Below the pieces are notes generated by a model, which searched no databases, had not been told where the DNA came from, and saw only the letters and a program-made list of their open reading frames with translations. The translations under genes were made by a program, and so were the position numbers. This document shows positions 50,855 through 58,958 of a stretch of 62,514 bases of DNA, one piece after another; within the stretch, counting starts at the first letter, position 1, and each line of letters begins with the position of its first letter. Source of the DNA: Acidimicrobiaceae bacterium (lineage in GTDB: Bacteria > Actinomycetota > Acidimicrobiia > Acidimicrobiales > Aldehydirespiratoraceae). The stretch covers positions 1 through 62,514 of the forward strand of contig VYCM01000151.1 in NCBI GenBank assembly GCA_009843915.1, read 5' to 3'.

Positions 50855-53005
50855 GTGAGGATCGCGGTCGTCTACAACCGGGACAGCCAGAACGTCATCA
50901 ACCTGTTCGGCATGCCGAACCAGGAGAAGATCGGCCTGAAGACCATCAAGCGGCTCACCGACGCTCTCCGCGCCGGCGGCCACCAGGTCGCGGCCATAGA
51001 GGCCGACAAGGAGTTGATCTCCAAGCTGGAGTCGTTCATGCCCCGGGTGGTGGCGGGAGAGCGGCCCGGGATGGTGTTCAACGTCTCCTACGGGCTTCAG
51101 GGCCAGGCCCGCTACACCCATGTGCCCAGCATTCTCGAGATGGTCGGGATCCCCTATGTGGCGTCCGGTCCTCTGGGCCATTCGCTGGCGCTCGACAAGG
51201 TCGTCACCAAGATGATCCTGCGCCAGCACAGCATCCCCACGCCGGAGTTCGCGGTGCTTGAGACGCCGGAGATGCCGATCCCGGGCGACCTGCCCTATCC
51301 GATGGTCGTGAAGCCGAAGAACGAGGCCGTCTCGTTCGGTCTCGCGGTGGTGAACGACGAGAGCGAGCTGCGGGCGTCGGCCAAGGTGATCTTCGACCGG
51401 TTCTCCCAGCCGGTGCTGGCCGAGCAGTACATCGAGGGTCGCGAGATCAACGTCGGACTTCTCGGCAACGCCCCTCCGGAGGCGTTCCCGCCGGTGCTGC
51501 TGAGCTTCGGCGACGGCCCCCAGATCTACACCTACGAGGACAAGACCGGCCGCAGCGGCCGCCAGATCCAGCCGGTGTGCCCCGCGCCCATCTCCGAGGA
51601 GCTCACCGCGGAGGCCCAGCAGATTGCAGTGCGCACGTTCTCGGCTCTCGGCCTTTACGACTGCGCCCGCGTCGACATGCGCATGGACGCCAACGACAAC
51701 CTCTACGTGCTCGAGGCGAACAGTCTCCCCAGCCTGGGCGAGCACGGGTCCTACCTGGTGGGGGCGGCCCATGTGGGCCTGGAGTTCGAGGGCTTCGTCA
51801 ACCGTCTGGTCGAGGTGGCCAGCGCCCGCTACTTCGGCACGCCGCAGCCGCCCCCGGTAGACGCCCGGGCCGCGGACCCGTCCAAGCGGGCCTTCCAGTT
51901 CATCACCCAGCGCCGCGACGCCATGGAGCGCTCGCTGCAGCGGTGGGTGCAGGTCTCCAGCCGCACCGACGACCCAGTGGGCCTGGAGCGGGCCGCGGAG
52001 CGGGCCGGACGCGTCCTCACCGACGTCGGGATGCTGCCCGTGCCGGAGCTCACCCAGCAGGCCGAGGCACACATGTACCAGACGGCCAGGGGGTTCGACT
52101 CCGGAGTCCTGCTGGTGGCCCATCTGGACGTCCCGGTGATAGCCGGGGGACTGCGGCAGGGGTACCGCCGGGATCCGGAGTGGCTCTACGGCGAGGGGGT
52201 GGGACGGTCGCGTGCGTCGCTGGTGATGCTGGAGTACGCGCTGCGGGCGCTTCGCAGCACCAGGAGCCTCCGGCGCGTGCCCCTCGGTGTGCTGCTGTAC
52301 TGCGACGAGGGACGCGACGCGGCCCGCAGCCGGCGCGTGATCGAGCAGGCCGCAGCCCGGGCGGAACAGGTCCTCGTGTGCCGGCCCGGCACCGTCGGCC
52401 ACGGCATCGTCACCCAGCGGCGGGGCAGCCGGCGCTACGACCTGACCATAGAGGGCGAGAGGCTCAGCCCCGGCCAGGTGGGGCGCCGCCGGCCGGTGGT
52501 GCGCTGGGCCTGCGAGAAGGTCGAGGCCATCGGCCAGCTGAGTTCGCCCCGCAGGCGCCTGTCCATCGGTGTCATCGACATGAACACCGAGCGCCACGCC
52601 ATGTTCATGCCCCACCGGGTCGAGGTCTCCCTGATGATGTCGTATCTCTCGGTCGCCCACGCCGACGAGACGGAGGCCGCCATGCGGAAGGTTCTCGGCC
52701 GGGGCGGGCCGAAATGGAGCCTCAACCGGCTCACCGACCGGCCGCCCATGCCGGACCGTCCGGCCAACCGGCCCCTCGCCGAAGCGCTGGAGGCCGCCGC
52801 GACCAAGTGGGACATCGGCGTGGAGCGGGAGTCGTCGGCATGGCCGTCGGTGGCCGGCCTCGTCGGAGACAGCACGGCCGTCGTCTGCGGTGTGAGCCCC
52901 GCCATGAAGGACGGCGGAACCCCTGAGGAGGCCGTCCAGCGCATCAGCCTGGTGGAGCGGACCCTGCTGCTGACCGAGTACCTCACCGGCTGGATCGGGC
53001 GCTGA
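50855..53005 (+). CDS. ATP-grasp ligase fused to a degenerate M20 peptidase domain
   Basis: The 716-residue protein has two parts. Residues 1 to about 335 form a D-Ala-D-Ala-ligase-like ATP-grasp enzyme: Val-Val-Lys-Pro-Lys-Asn-Glu, Glu-Gln-Tyr-Ile-Glu-Gly-Arg-Glu, Arg-Val-Asp-Met-Arg, and Leu-Glu287-Ala-Asn289-Ser-Leu-Pro with metal ligands. This part should join a carboxylate to an amine with ATP. Residues about 350-716 resemble an M20 metallopeptidase. His423 and Asp425 (HxD) and Asp484-Glu485 are present, but the bridging Asp is Arg451 and the second metal Glu is Gly486, so peptidase activity is doubtful. It heads an operon with gamma-glutamyltranspeptidase and an N-formylglutamate-amidohydrolase-like gene. 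The product is unknown. Confidence 0.82.
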   Translation: MRIAVVYNRDSQNVINLFGMPNQEKIGLKTIKRLTDALRAGGHQVAAIEADKELISKLESFMPRVVAGERPGMVFNVSYGLQGQARYTHVPSILEMVGIPYVASGPLGHSLALDKVVTKMILRQHSIPTPEFAVLETPEMPIPGDLPYPMVVKPKNEAVSFGLAVVNDESELRASAKVIFDRFSQPVLAEQYIEGREINVGLLGNAPPEAFPPVLLSFGDGPQIYTYEDKTGRSGRQIQPVCPAPISEELTAEAQQIAVRTFSALGLYDCARVDMRMDANDNLYVLEANSLPSLGEHGSYLVGAAHVGLEFEGFVNRLVEVASARYFGTPQPPPVDARAADPSKRAFQFITQRRDAMERSLQRWVQVSSRTDDPVGLERAAERAGRVLTDVGMLPVPELTQQAEAHMYQTARGFDSGVLLVAHLDVPVIAGGLRQGYRRDPEWLYGEGVGRSRASLVMLEYALRALRSTRSLRRVPLGVLLYCDEGRDAARSRRVIEQAAARAEQVLVCRPGTVGHGIVTQRRGSRRYDLTIEGERLSPGQVGRRRPVVRWACEKVEAIGQLSSPRRRLSIGVIDMNTERHAMFMPHRVEVSLMMSYLSVAHADETEAAMRKVLGRGGPKWSLNRLTDRPPMPDRPANRPLAEALEAAATKWDIGVERESSAWPSVAGLVGDSTAVVCGVSPAMKDGGTPEEAVQRISLVERTLLLTEYLTGWIGR

Positions 53006-53009
53006 TCCG

Positions 53010-54716
53010 ATGACCGGATCCGAGCCGCAGCAGCCTCGCGCGCCGCTCCAGCCGGAGGGTCGCCGCCATTCGAGGCCGCGGCAGCCGCGGCGGGTGACCG
53101 AGGTGGACACCGATCTGCTGGAGTTGACCGACACCCGCATCCACGAGCCCCAGCGGGTCGCCGCGTCGCCGCATGGGATGGTGAGCACGGCCCACTATTC
53201 GGCCACGGCCGCCGGGGTGAGGATGCTCGAGCGGGGCGGCAACGCAGTGGACGCCGCAGTGGCGGCCGCGCTGGCCCTGGGCGTGTGCGAGCCCGCCGCG
53301 TCGGGACTGGGTGGCCAGACCATGATGCTGGTCCATCACCGGTCCTCCGGCACCACGGTGGCGGTGGACGGGTCATCGCGAGCCCCCGGCGGGGCTCTGA
53401 TCGACAGCTTCGCCAACCTGCGAGTCGACCGCAGGCGCGGCCATCGGGCCACCACCGTCCCCAGCTCGCCCGCAACCTACGCCCACGTGCTGGAGCGCTT
53501 CGGGCGCCTCGGCTGGGCGACGGTCCTCGAGCCGGCCATCGAACTGGCCGCCGACGGGTATGAGGTCAGCGTGCTGCAGTACCGCCTCACCCGGCGAGAA
53601 CGCCGGCACTTGAAGGCTCACTCGGCGGGGCCGCTCTTCCTGCAGGACGGGCGCAGAGCGCGCCGGGCCGGGACGAGGTTCGTCCAGCCCGCGCTGGCGG
53701 CGACTCTTCGCCGGTTGGCCGAGCGGGGTTATGAGGACTTCTACTCGGGTGAGACCGCCCGCCTGATCCATGAGGACATGGTGGCCAACGGCGGCTTCCT
53801 CCGCGAGGACGACTTGGCGCAGATTCCCGTGCCCGTCGAGCGCGAGCCGCTGTCGGGACGCCTCGGCCGCGACCGGGTGTTGACGATGCCGCTGCCGGGG
53901 GCGGGCCGCACCCTGTTGGAGATGCTCAACATCCACCAGAGCCTGCCCCGCGAGCTACAGGATCTCGATACCCCCGATGGTGCGGTGTGCCTGGCCAGGA
54001 CCATGCGGCAGGCACTGATCGACCGGAACGACCGCCCTTTCGATCCCGACCTCTACGACCAGGTCCCCGACAAGCAGATGCTCAACCGCCAGTACGCCCG
54101 GGGCGTGGCCCGCCGGATCGCGGCGATCCAGACCAGCGGCGAGACCACCCACCTGTCGGTGATGGACGCGGACGGCAACACGGTGGCGCTCACCCAGTCG
54201 ATCGAGAACGTCTACGGCTCGTGCGCGGCCTCGCCGCAACTGGGCTTCCTCTACAACAACTACATGAGCGCCTTCAACCTCGAGGATCCCTCGCACCCTT
54301 ACTACTTGAGGCCCAACGCGGTGCCGTGGGCCAGTGTGGCCCCCACCATCGTCTTCAAGGACGAACGGCCCTGGCTGGCGATCGGCTCGCCGGGAAGCGA
54401 GCGCATCCCCCCGGCGATCCTGCAGGTGCTGTTGCGACTCCGGAGGTCCTCGCCGCTGGCCGCGGTGGACGCGCCCCGTATCCACTGCTCGCTCGACGGC
54501 GTGGTCTCGGCCGAGGCGTCGCGCATCTCGACCGATGTGCTGGACGCGCTCGGCCGCTCGGGCTTCGAGCTGACCCGGCGCGAGCCCTACTCCTTCTACA
54601 TGGGCTGCGTGCAGCTGGTCATGGCCGACGGTGACCGGCTGGTGGGGGTGGCCGACCCCCGCAGGGACGGCGCGGCCGCCGGCCCGGACTCGGCGCCGGC
54701 GGCCATGCCGGCATGA
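53010..54716 (+). CDS. Gamma-glutamyltranspeptidase without signal peptide
   Basis: The 568-residue Ntn hydrolase transfers or hydrolyses gamma-glutamyl groups after self-cleavage. The nucleophile is Thr379 in Gly-Glu-Thr-Thr-His-Leu-Ser-Val-Met-Asp, where the large and small subunits split. Gly-Gly-Asn-Ala-Val-Asp-Ala-Ala-Val-Ala, Gly-Leu-Gly-Gly-Gln and the C-terminal Pro-Gly-Ser-Glu-Arg-Ile complete the family set. The N-terminus is charged and Pro/Arg-rich with no export signal, unlike most of the family, so it probably acts in the cytoplasm. It begins four bases after the ATP-grasp gene and overlaps the next (ATGA). Confidence 0.9.
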   Translation: MTGSEPQQPRAPLQPEGRRHSRPRQPRRVTEVDTDLLELTDTRIHEPQRVAASPHGMVSTAHYSATAAGVRMLERGGNAVDAAVAAALALGVCEPAASGLGGQTMMLVHHRSSGTTVAVDGSSRAPGGALIDSFANLRVDRRRGHRATTVPSSPATYAHVLERFGRLGWATVLEPAIELAADGYEVSVLQYRLTRRERRHLKAHSAGPLFLQDGRRARRAGTRFVQPALAATLRRLAERGYEDFYSGETARLIHEDMVANGGFLREDDLAQIPVPVEREPLSGRLGRDRVLTMPLPGAGRTLLEMLNIHQSLPRELQDLDTPDGAVCLARTMRQALIDRNDRPFDPDLYDQVPDKQMLNRQYARGVARRIAAIQTSGETTHLSVMDADGNTVALTQSIENVYGSCAASPQLGFLYNNYMSAFNLEDPSHPYYLRPNAVPWASVAPTIVFKDERPWLAIGSPGSERIPPAILQVLLRLRRSSPLAAVDAPRIHCSLDGVVSAEASRISTDVLDALGRSGFELTRREPYSFYMGCVQLVMADGDRLVGVADPRRDGAAAGPDSAPAAMPA

Positions 54717-55405
54717 CGCTGCCGCTGCTGGTCTCGGTGCCTCATGCCGGCCTGCGGGTACCGGCCGAGGTCGAACCGCTGTGCGCGCTCACGCCGTCAG
54801 AGGTCGCCGACGACGGCGACGGCGGCGCGGACGAGATCTATTCCTTCGAGGACGAGGTCGGGGCCTTCGTAACCACCGACGTGGCCCGGGCCATCGTCGA
54901 CATGAACCGGGCGCGGGACAACCTCAAGGCCGATGGCGTGGTGAAGACCCACACCTGCTGGGACGTCGAGGTGTGGCACCGCCCGCTGTCGCACGCAGAG
55001 ATCGAGGGCCTCCTCGACGCCTACCACGCCCCTTACCACCGGCGACTGACCGAGCTGGGGACGGGCCGCCAGTGGGTTCTGGGCGTCGACTGCCACACGA
55101 TGGCGGGCGTGGGGCCGCCGCTGGGGCCGGACCCGGGCGTGGAGCGGCCCTGGGTGTGCCTCAGCCACGGCGACGGGACCTGCCCGCAGGAGTGGATCGA
55201 ATCGCTGAGGGACTGCTTCCAGGAGCAACTGGAGGGGCCGGTGAGGATCAACGACCCCTACGACGGTGGCTACATCACCCGCTTCCACGCGGCCGAGATG
55301 CCCTGGATCCAGATCGAGCTGTCCCGGGCCCCCTTCATGTCCAACGAAGCCAAGCGCCACGTCGTGCTAACCGCGCTGCAACGCTGGACACAACGCAACA
55401 CCTGA
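54713..55405 (+). CDS. N-formylglutamate-amidohydrolase-like enzyme
   Basis: The 230-residue zinc hydrolase has Val-Ser-Val-Pro-His-Ala-Gly near residue 7, Asp-Glu-Ile-Tyr, Val-Asp-Met-Asn-Arg, and Val-Asp-Cys-His-Thr-Met, the metal and substrate residues of the HutG/FGase family. Asp-Pro-Tyr-Asp-Gly-Gly-Tyr is present in the second half. The usual role in histidine degradation is unlikely, as no hut gene is near. Overlap with the transpeptidase gene points to a shared pathway acting on an N-acyl- or peptide-linked glutamate. Confidence 0.87.
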   Translation: MTLPLLVSVPHAGLRVPAEVEPLCALTPSEVADDGDGGADEIYSFEDEVGAFVTTDVARAIVDMNRARDNLKADGVVKTHTCWDVEVWHRPLSHAEIEGLLDAYHAPYHRRLTELGTGRQWVLGVDCHTMAGVGPPLGPDPGVERPWVCLSHGDGTCPQEWIESLRDCFQEQLEGPVRINDPYDGGYITRFHAAEMPWIQIELSRAPFMSNEAKRHVVLTALQRWTQRNT

Positions 55406-55414
55406 AGAAAGTGG

Positions 55415-55501
55415 CGGAGAGTATGGGATTCGAACCCATGGTGACCCGGAGGCCACAACGGCTTTCGAGGCCGCCCCATTCGTCCGCTCTGGCAACTCTC
55501 C
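55415..55501 (-). tRNA. tRNA-Ser (anticodon CGA)
   Basis: This 87-base tRNA has acceptor GGAGAGT/ACTCTCC, discriminator G, an anticodon stem GCGGC/GCCGT around CTCGAAA, a long class-II variable arm and a T loop TTCGAAT. It sits just upstream of tadA, on the same strand. Confidence 0.94.
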
Positions 55502-55523
55502 GCCGCAGAGGCTACCGGCGGGC

Positions 55524-55988
55524 CTACGGGTCGACTTCAGAGCCCCTCAGGTCCGAGAAGAAGTCCTGCAGCAGGGCGGCGCACTCGCCGGCCCGCACGC
55601 CCGGCACCACCTCGAACTCGTGGTTGAGCCGGGGGTCGGCGCCCAGGTTGTAGAGCGAGCCGAGGGCACCGGCCTTGGGGTCGTCGGCGCCGTAGACGAC
55701 CCGGCCCACCCGGGCCTGCTGCAGCGCTCCGGCGCACATGGGGCACGGCTCCAGGGTCACGGCCACCGTGGCTCCGTCCAGGCGCCAGCCGCCGAGGCGG
55801 GTAGCGGCCTCCCGCAGGGCCAGCATCTCAGCGTGGGCGGTGGGATCGCCGGCGCGCTCCCGCTGGTTGTGGCCGCGGGCGACCACCTCGCCGTCGCGCC
55901 ACACCACCGCGCCCACGGGCACGTCGCCGTGCGCAGGGGCCAATCGGGCCTCGGCCAGGGCTATTTCCATGAGCTGCTCGTCCGTCAC
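55524..55988 (-). CDS. tadA: tRNA adenosine-34 deaminase
   Basis: The 154-residue deaminase makes inosine at the wobble position of tRNA-Arg. Zinc and catalytic residues are His-Ala-Glu near residue 52 and Pro-Cys-Pro-Met-Cys near residue 82; His-Asn-Gln-Arg-Glu binds substrate. The length and order of motifs match TadA rather than cytosine deaminases. GTG start at 55988. Confidence 0.93.
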   Translation of the reverse strand: MTDEQLMEIALAEARLAPAHGDVPVGAVVWRDGEVVARGHNQRERAGDPTAHAEMLALREAATRLGGWRLDGATVAVTLEPCPMCAGALQQARVGRVVYGADDPKAGALGSLYNLGADPRLNHEFEVVPGVRAGECAALLQDFFSDLRGSEVDP

Positions 55989-55991
55989 GAC

Positions 55992-56045
55992 GCTCCCGAG
56001 ACGTGCGGGGCTCCCGCGACATGTGATGCTCCCAAGACGTGCGAG
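55992..56045. repeat. Three tandem 18-base repeats upstream of tadA
   Basis: Units GCTCCCGAGACGTGCGGG, GCTCCCGCGACATGTGAT and GCTCCCAAGACGTGCGAG stand head to tail between the aminotransferase stop and the tadA start. The length is a multiple of three and the frame into tadA is open, so they may be remnants of coding sequence. Confidence 0.6.
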
Positions 56046-56052
56046 GTCCGGG

Positions 56053-56898
56053 TCACGGGTCGATGTCGTTGGCCATCAGGCCGGCCATCAGCGCGGCCGC
56101 GGCCGCCGTCAGCGGGCCGTCCACCACCGGCAGCTCGGTGTCGTCGATGCGGGCGATGGACTGGACCGCCCGGGTGGAGGAGGCCAGGAAGGCCTCGGGA
56201 ACGCCTCGAAGCTCCTCGACGGGCAGATGGGTCTCGGCCACGTCGAGCCGTTCCAGCAGCAGCGCCCGGGTGACCCCGGCCAGGCAGCCGGTGTCCAGCG
56301 GCGGTGTGTGCAGCCGCGCCCCGTCGCACCAGAAGATGTTCGACCCGGTGCCCTCGCTGACACGGCCCCGGGTGTCGGCGAAGATCGCCTCGGATGCGCC
56401 CCGCTCCCGGACCACGTCGAGCGCCAGCACATTCTCGGCGTAGGAGGTCGTCTTGACGCCGGCCATGGCGCCCCGCTCGTTGCGGGGGAACGGAACGGTC
56501 GAGACCGCGGTGCCGGGCGGGTAGTCGGGCGGCCGGTTGCCGGCGATCACGATGGCCGAGCCCCGCGCCCCGCTGCGCCCGGATCCCAGCGGGCCGCCGC
56601 CGCTGGTGGCCGTGACCCGCACGATCCCGGCCTCGGGCGCGGCGTCGAGGCACAGGGTGATCGCGGCCCGCAACTCGTCGTCGCCGTAGGGGCACTCGAA
56701 GCGCAGCGCTCGGGCCGAGCGGCGCAATCGCTCAAGATGCCGGCGCACTGCGAAGGCGGCCACCCCGGCGCCGTCGGGCACCACCAGCAGTGTCTCGAAG
56801 ACGCCGTCGCCCACGATCACTCCGTGGTCGTCGGCCCTCAGGTGCGGGTGGTCGGGCTCGACCATCCGTCCGTTCACCCACACGGCCCGCGCGCTCAC
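56053..56898 (-). CDS. Class-IV PLP enzyme (aminodeoxychorismate lyase or branched-chain/D-amino-acid aminotransferase type)
   Basis: The 281-residue fold-type IV enzyme has the PLP Lys in Gly-Val-Lys-Thr-Thr-Ser-Tyr-Ala-Glu-Asn, Glu-Gly-Thr-Gly-Ser-Asn-Ile-Phe, Leu-Ala-Gly-Val-Thr-Arg, and Gly-Asp-Gly-Val-Phe-Glu-Thr at the N-terminus. The Thr/Ser-Tyr-Ala-Glu-Asn sequence fits PabC-like lyases, but families here are hard to separate by eye and no pab genes are adjacent. GTG at 56898 was chosen because upstream open sequence overlaps the divergent DM13 gene. Confidence 0.82.
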   Translation of the reverse strand: MSARAVWVNGRMVEPDHPHLRADDHGVIVGDGVFETLLVVPDGAGVAAFAVRRHLERLRRSARALRFECPYGDDELRAAITLCLDAAPEAGIVRVTATSGGGPLGSGRSGARGSAIVIAGNRPPDYPPGTAVSTVPFPRNERGAMAGVKTTSYAENVLALDVVRERGASEAIFADTRGRVSEGTGSNIFWCDGARLHTPPLDTGCLAGVTRALLLERLDVAETHLPVEELRGVPEAFLASSTRAVQSIARIDDTELPVVDGPLTAAAAALMAGLMANDIDP

Positions 56899-56998
56899 GG
56901 CCCCGAACCTACCGGCGGGAGCGAGATCGGGGCCCCCGCCTCCGCCGCTCGGCAAGAATCTCTGAAATCTGCCGCGCCGGGCGGCGATACTGGGAGTG

Positions 56999-57775
56999 AT
57001 GAGATCCTGGATCCGACAGCACTGGCGCTGGGCGCTACCGGCAGGGGTCGTACTGGCGGGGGTGGGAGCCTGGCTGGTGTTCGGCTTCTTCGCCTTCCAG
57101 ACGTACTTCCAAGACGACGAGGTGGACGAGGCGCTCCCGTTCTTCACCGCGGGCCCGGCCCCGTCGGGCATCGCAGGCGACGAGACGACCGAGGACATGG
57201 CGGACGCTATGAACGACGCCATGGCCGAAGACGACATGCCCATGGTCGACGAGGTCGACGAGCCCATGCCCGATATGCCGGGGCCGGCCACGTCGCAGGT
57301 CCCCAAGCCCGGCGTCGAGGCGTCCGAACCGGCTGAGCCCGCCACCGAAACCGAGCCAGCGGAGGAGACCCAGCCAGCGGAGGAGACCCAGCCCACCGAG
57401 ACTGAGCCCGCCACCACACAGGCGCAGCCGCAGATCATCGTGGAGGCTTCCGGATCGTTCATCGACCGCTCGCATCCCACCGAGGGCAGCGCAGTGGTGC
57501 TGGGCGACGGCAGCGGCCAGCGGTTCCTGCGGTTCGAGGACTTCCGCACCGACAACGGGCCCGACCTGAACGTGTACCTGTCGGCCGCCCCGACCGACGC
57601 GCCGGCCGGCCAGTTCGACGATGACTTCGTCGACCTCGGCGACCTCAAGGGCAACGTCGGCGCTCAGAACTACGAGATCCCTGTCGGGCTCGACCTGGAC
57701 CACTACTCCACGGTGGCGATCTGGTGCGTGCGCTTCGGGGTGGTCTTCGGCGTAGCCGAGCTCACCGCCGGCTGA
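56999..57775 (+). CDS. Membrane-anchored DM13-domain protein
   Basis: The 258-residue protein has a membrane helix (about residues 10-33) and a long acidic Glu/Pro/Thr spacer with repeated Pro-Ala-Glu-Glu-Thr-Gln. A C-terminal DM13 domain follows: Gly-Ser-Phe, Asp-Gly-Ser, Phe-Arg-Thr-Asp-Asn-Gly-Pro-Asp-Leu-Asn-Val-Tyr-Leu, Tyr-Glu-Ile-Pro, and Ile-Trp-Cys-Val-Arg-Phe-Gly-Val-Val-Phe. DM13 domains are proposed to carry redox groups through the conserved Cys. The ATG at 56999 follows GATACT by seven bases. Its 3' end overlaps the convergent gene by 14 bases. Confidence 0.85.
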   Translation: MRSWIRQHWRWALPAGVVLAGVGAWLVFGFFAFQTYFQDDEVDEALPFFTAGPAPSGIAGDETTEDMADAMNDAMAEDDMPMVDEVDEPMPDMPGPATSQVPKPGVEASEPAEPATETEPAEETQPAEETQPTETEPATTQAQPQIIVEASGSFIDRSHPTEGSAVVLGDGSGQRFLRFEDFRTDNGPDLNVYLSAAPTDAPAGQFDDDFVDLGDLKGNVGAQNYEIPVGLDLDHYSTVAIWCVRFGVVFGVAELTAG

Positions 57776-58949
57776 GGGTCGTTTCGAGCAGGAACGACGA
57801 GCCGGGCGAGGGGTCCACGCCCAGCCCTGTCAGCTCGACGGCGAACCAGTCCTGGCTTCCGTCGGCCGGTTCGAGTCGGGCTACCACCAGCGTCGGCGTG
57901 CGGTCGGAGGTCAGCCAGGCCACCGAGCCGGAGTCGTCGGACCACCGCGGGCGGCCGTAGCCGCCTCCGTCCAGCAGGCGCAATCGGTCGGTCTGCCGAT
58001 CGAACAACCACGCCGGGCTGGTGTCGTTGAGCAGCCAGCGACTGTCCGGTGACACCGATATGCCGGCCAGTTCGGCCACGAAGTCCTCGGGCAGCTCGGT
58101 GACCCGGCCGGTGGCCGCCTCCACGGCCACCACGATGCAGGAGAGGTCCTCGTCGCAGCGCTGCTCCACGCGCAGCCGGTCGCTCGCCGCGAGCAGCCTG
58201 TGCTCGCTGACAACCTCGAACCCCTCGAGCTTCGGCTGGAATGTCCGGCCCACGGGGGGAGTCACGAACACTCCGGCGCCGTGGACCGCCAGCACGTCGG
58301 AGCCCGACGGCGCTTCCAACTCGCCGGTCAGGACGCCATAGCGCTGCCAGGCATTCAGCCGTACGGAGCCGTCGGGCCCGTCGGGTCGGCTGATCACCCA
58401 GTACTCGACCAGCGGTTCTGCCGAGGGCACCAGCTCCGCGCCGGTGGTGATGAGCACCGCGGTCGGTGGATCATCCGCCAATGACACGCCCACGGTGCGC
58501 CGGCCGTCGGTGAGCAGCACCAGGCCATCGAGCAGAAGCACCGACCCGAACGGTTCGACGGGCACTCTTTGCAGCGCTCCGGTCGCGAGGTCCACCATCG
58601 CCACATGGCGGCCGCTCAGGTACATGAGCCGGCCGTCCAGGTCGCTGAACCGGCCAGCGCCAGCGGGAGCAGCGTCTCGGGGCTCAGCGCCCTCGGAGGC
58701 GACCTCGGTGCTGGTCTCGGGCTCCCGGAGCACGGCAGTGGTGGTCGGCGCCTCGAAGCTGTCCTCGTCGACGGGGTCGGCGTCGGGGTCGCCGGCCTCG
58801 GGGCCGTCGTCGCTGGTGAGACTGAGCAGCCACAGAACGACGACCAGCACGGCCAGCACCCCGATGAGTCCCCCAGCAGCACGCCATGACCGTTCGTGTT
58901 CGCCGCGGTCCGGTTGGTCGTCGCGGCTGTCAACCGGTGCCGCGTCCAT
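57762..58949 (-). CDS. Single-pass membrane protein with propeller-like outer domain
   Basis: The 395-residue protein has a charged start and one membrane helix (about residues 28-45). An Asp/Pro/Thr spacer and an all-beta domain follow, with repeated Asp-Gly-Leu-Val-Leu-Leu-Thr-Asp, Val-Val-Ala-Val-Glu-Ala-Ala-Thr-Gly and Trp-Ser-Asp-Asp-Ser-Gly-Ser-Val-Ala-Trp-Leu units, as in TolB/WD-like propellers. It has no recognised function. A Cys-Asp-Glu-Asp-Leu-Ser-Cys pair could form a disulfide. Confidence 0.75.
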   Translation of the reverse strand: MDAAPVDSRDDQPDRGEHERSWRAAGGLIGVLAVLVVVLWLLSLTSDDGPEAGDPDADPVDEDSFEAPTTTAVLREPETSTEVASEGAEPRDAAPAGAGRFSDLDGRLMYLSGRHVAMVDLATGALQRVPVEPFGSVLLLDGLVLLTDGRRTVGVSLADDPPTAVLITTGAELVPSAEPLVEYWVISRPDGPDGSVRLNAWQRYGVLTGELEAPSGSDVLAVHGAGVFVTPPVGRTFQPKLEGFEVVSEHRLLAASDRLRVEQRCDEDLSCIVVAVEAATGRVTELPEDFVAELAGISVSPDSRWLLNDTSPAWLFDRQTDRLRLLDGGGYGRPRWSDDSGSVAWLTSDRTPTLVVARLEPADGSQDWFAVELTGLGVDPSPGSSFLLETTLSRR

Positions 58950-58958
58950 GCCGCGAGG

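Noticed and set aside
54713-55405. HutG of histidine degradation
   Set aside because: The family fits, but there are no hutH, hutU or hutI genes nearby and the gene is coupled to a transpeptidase.
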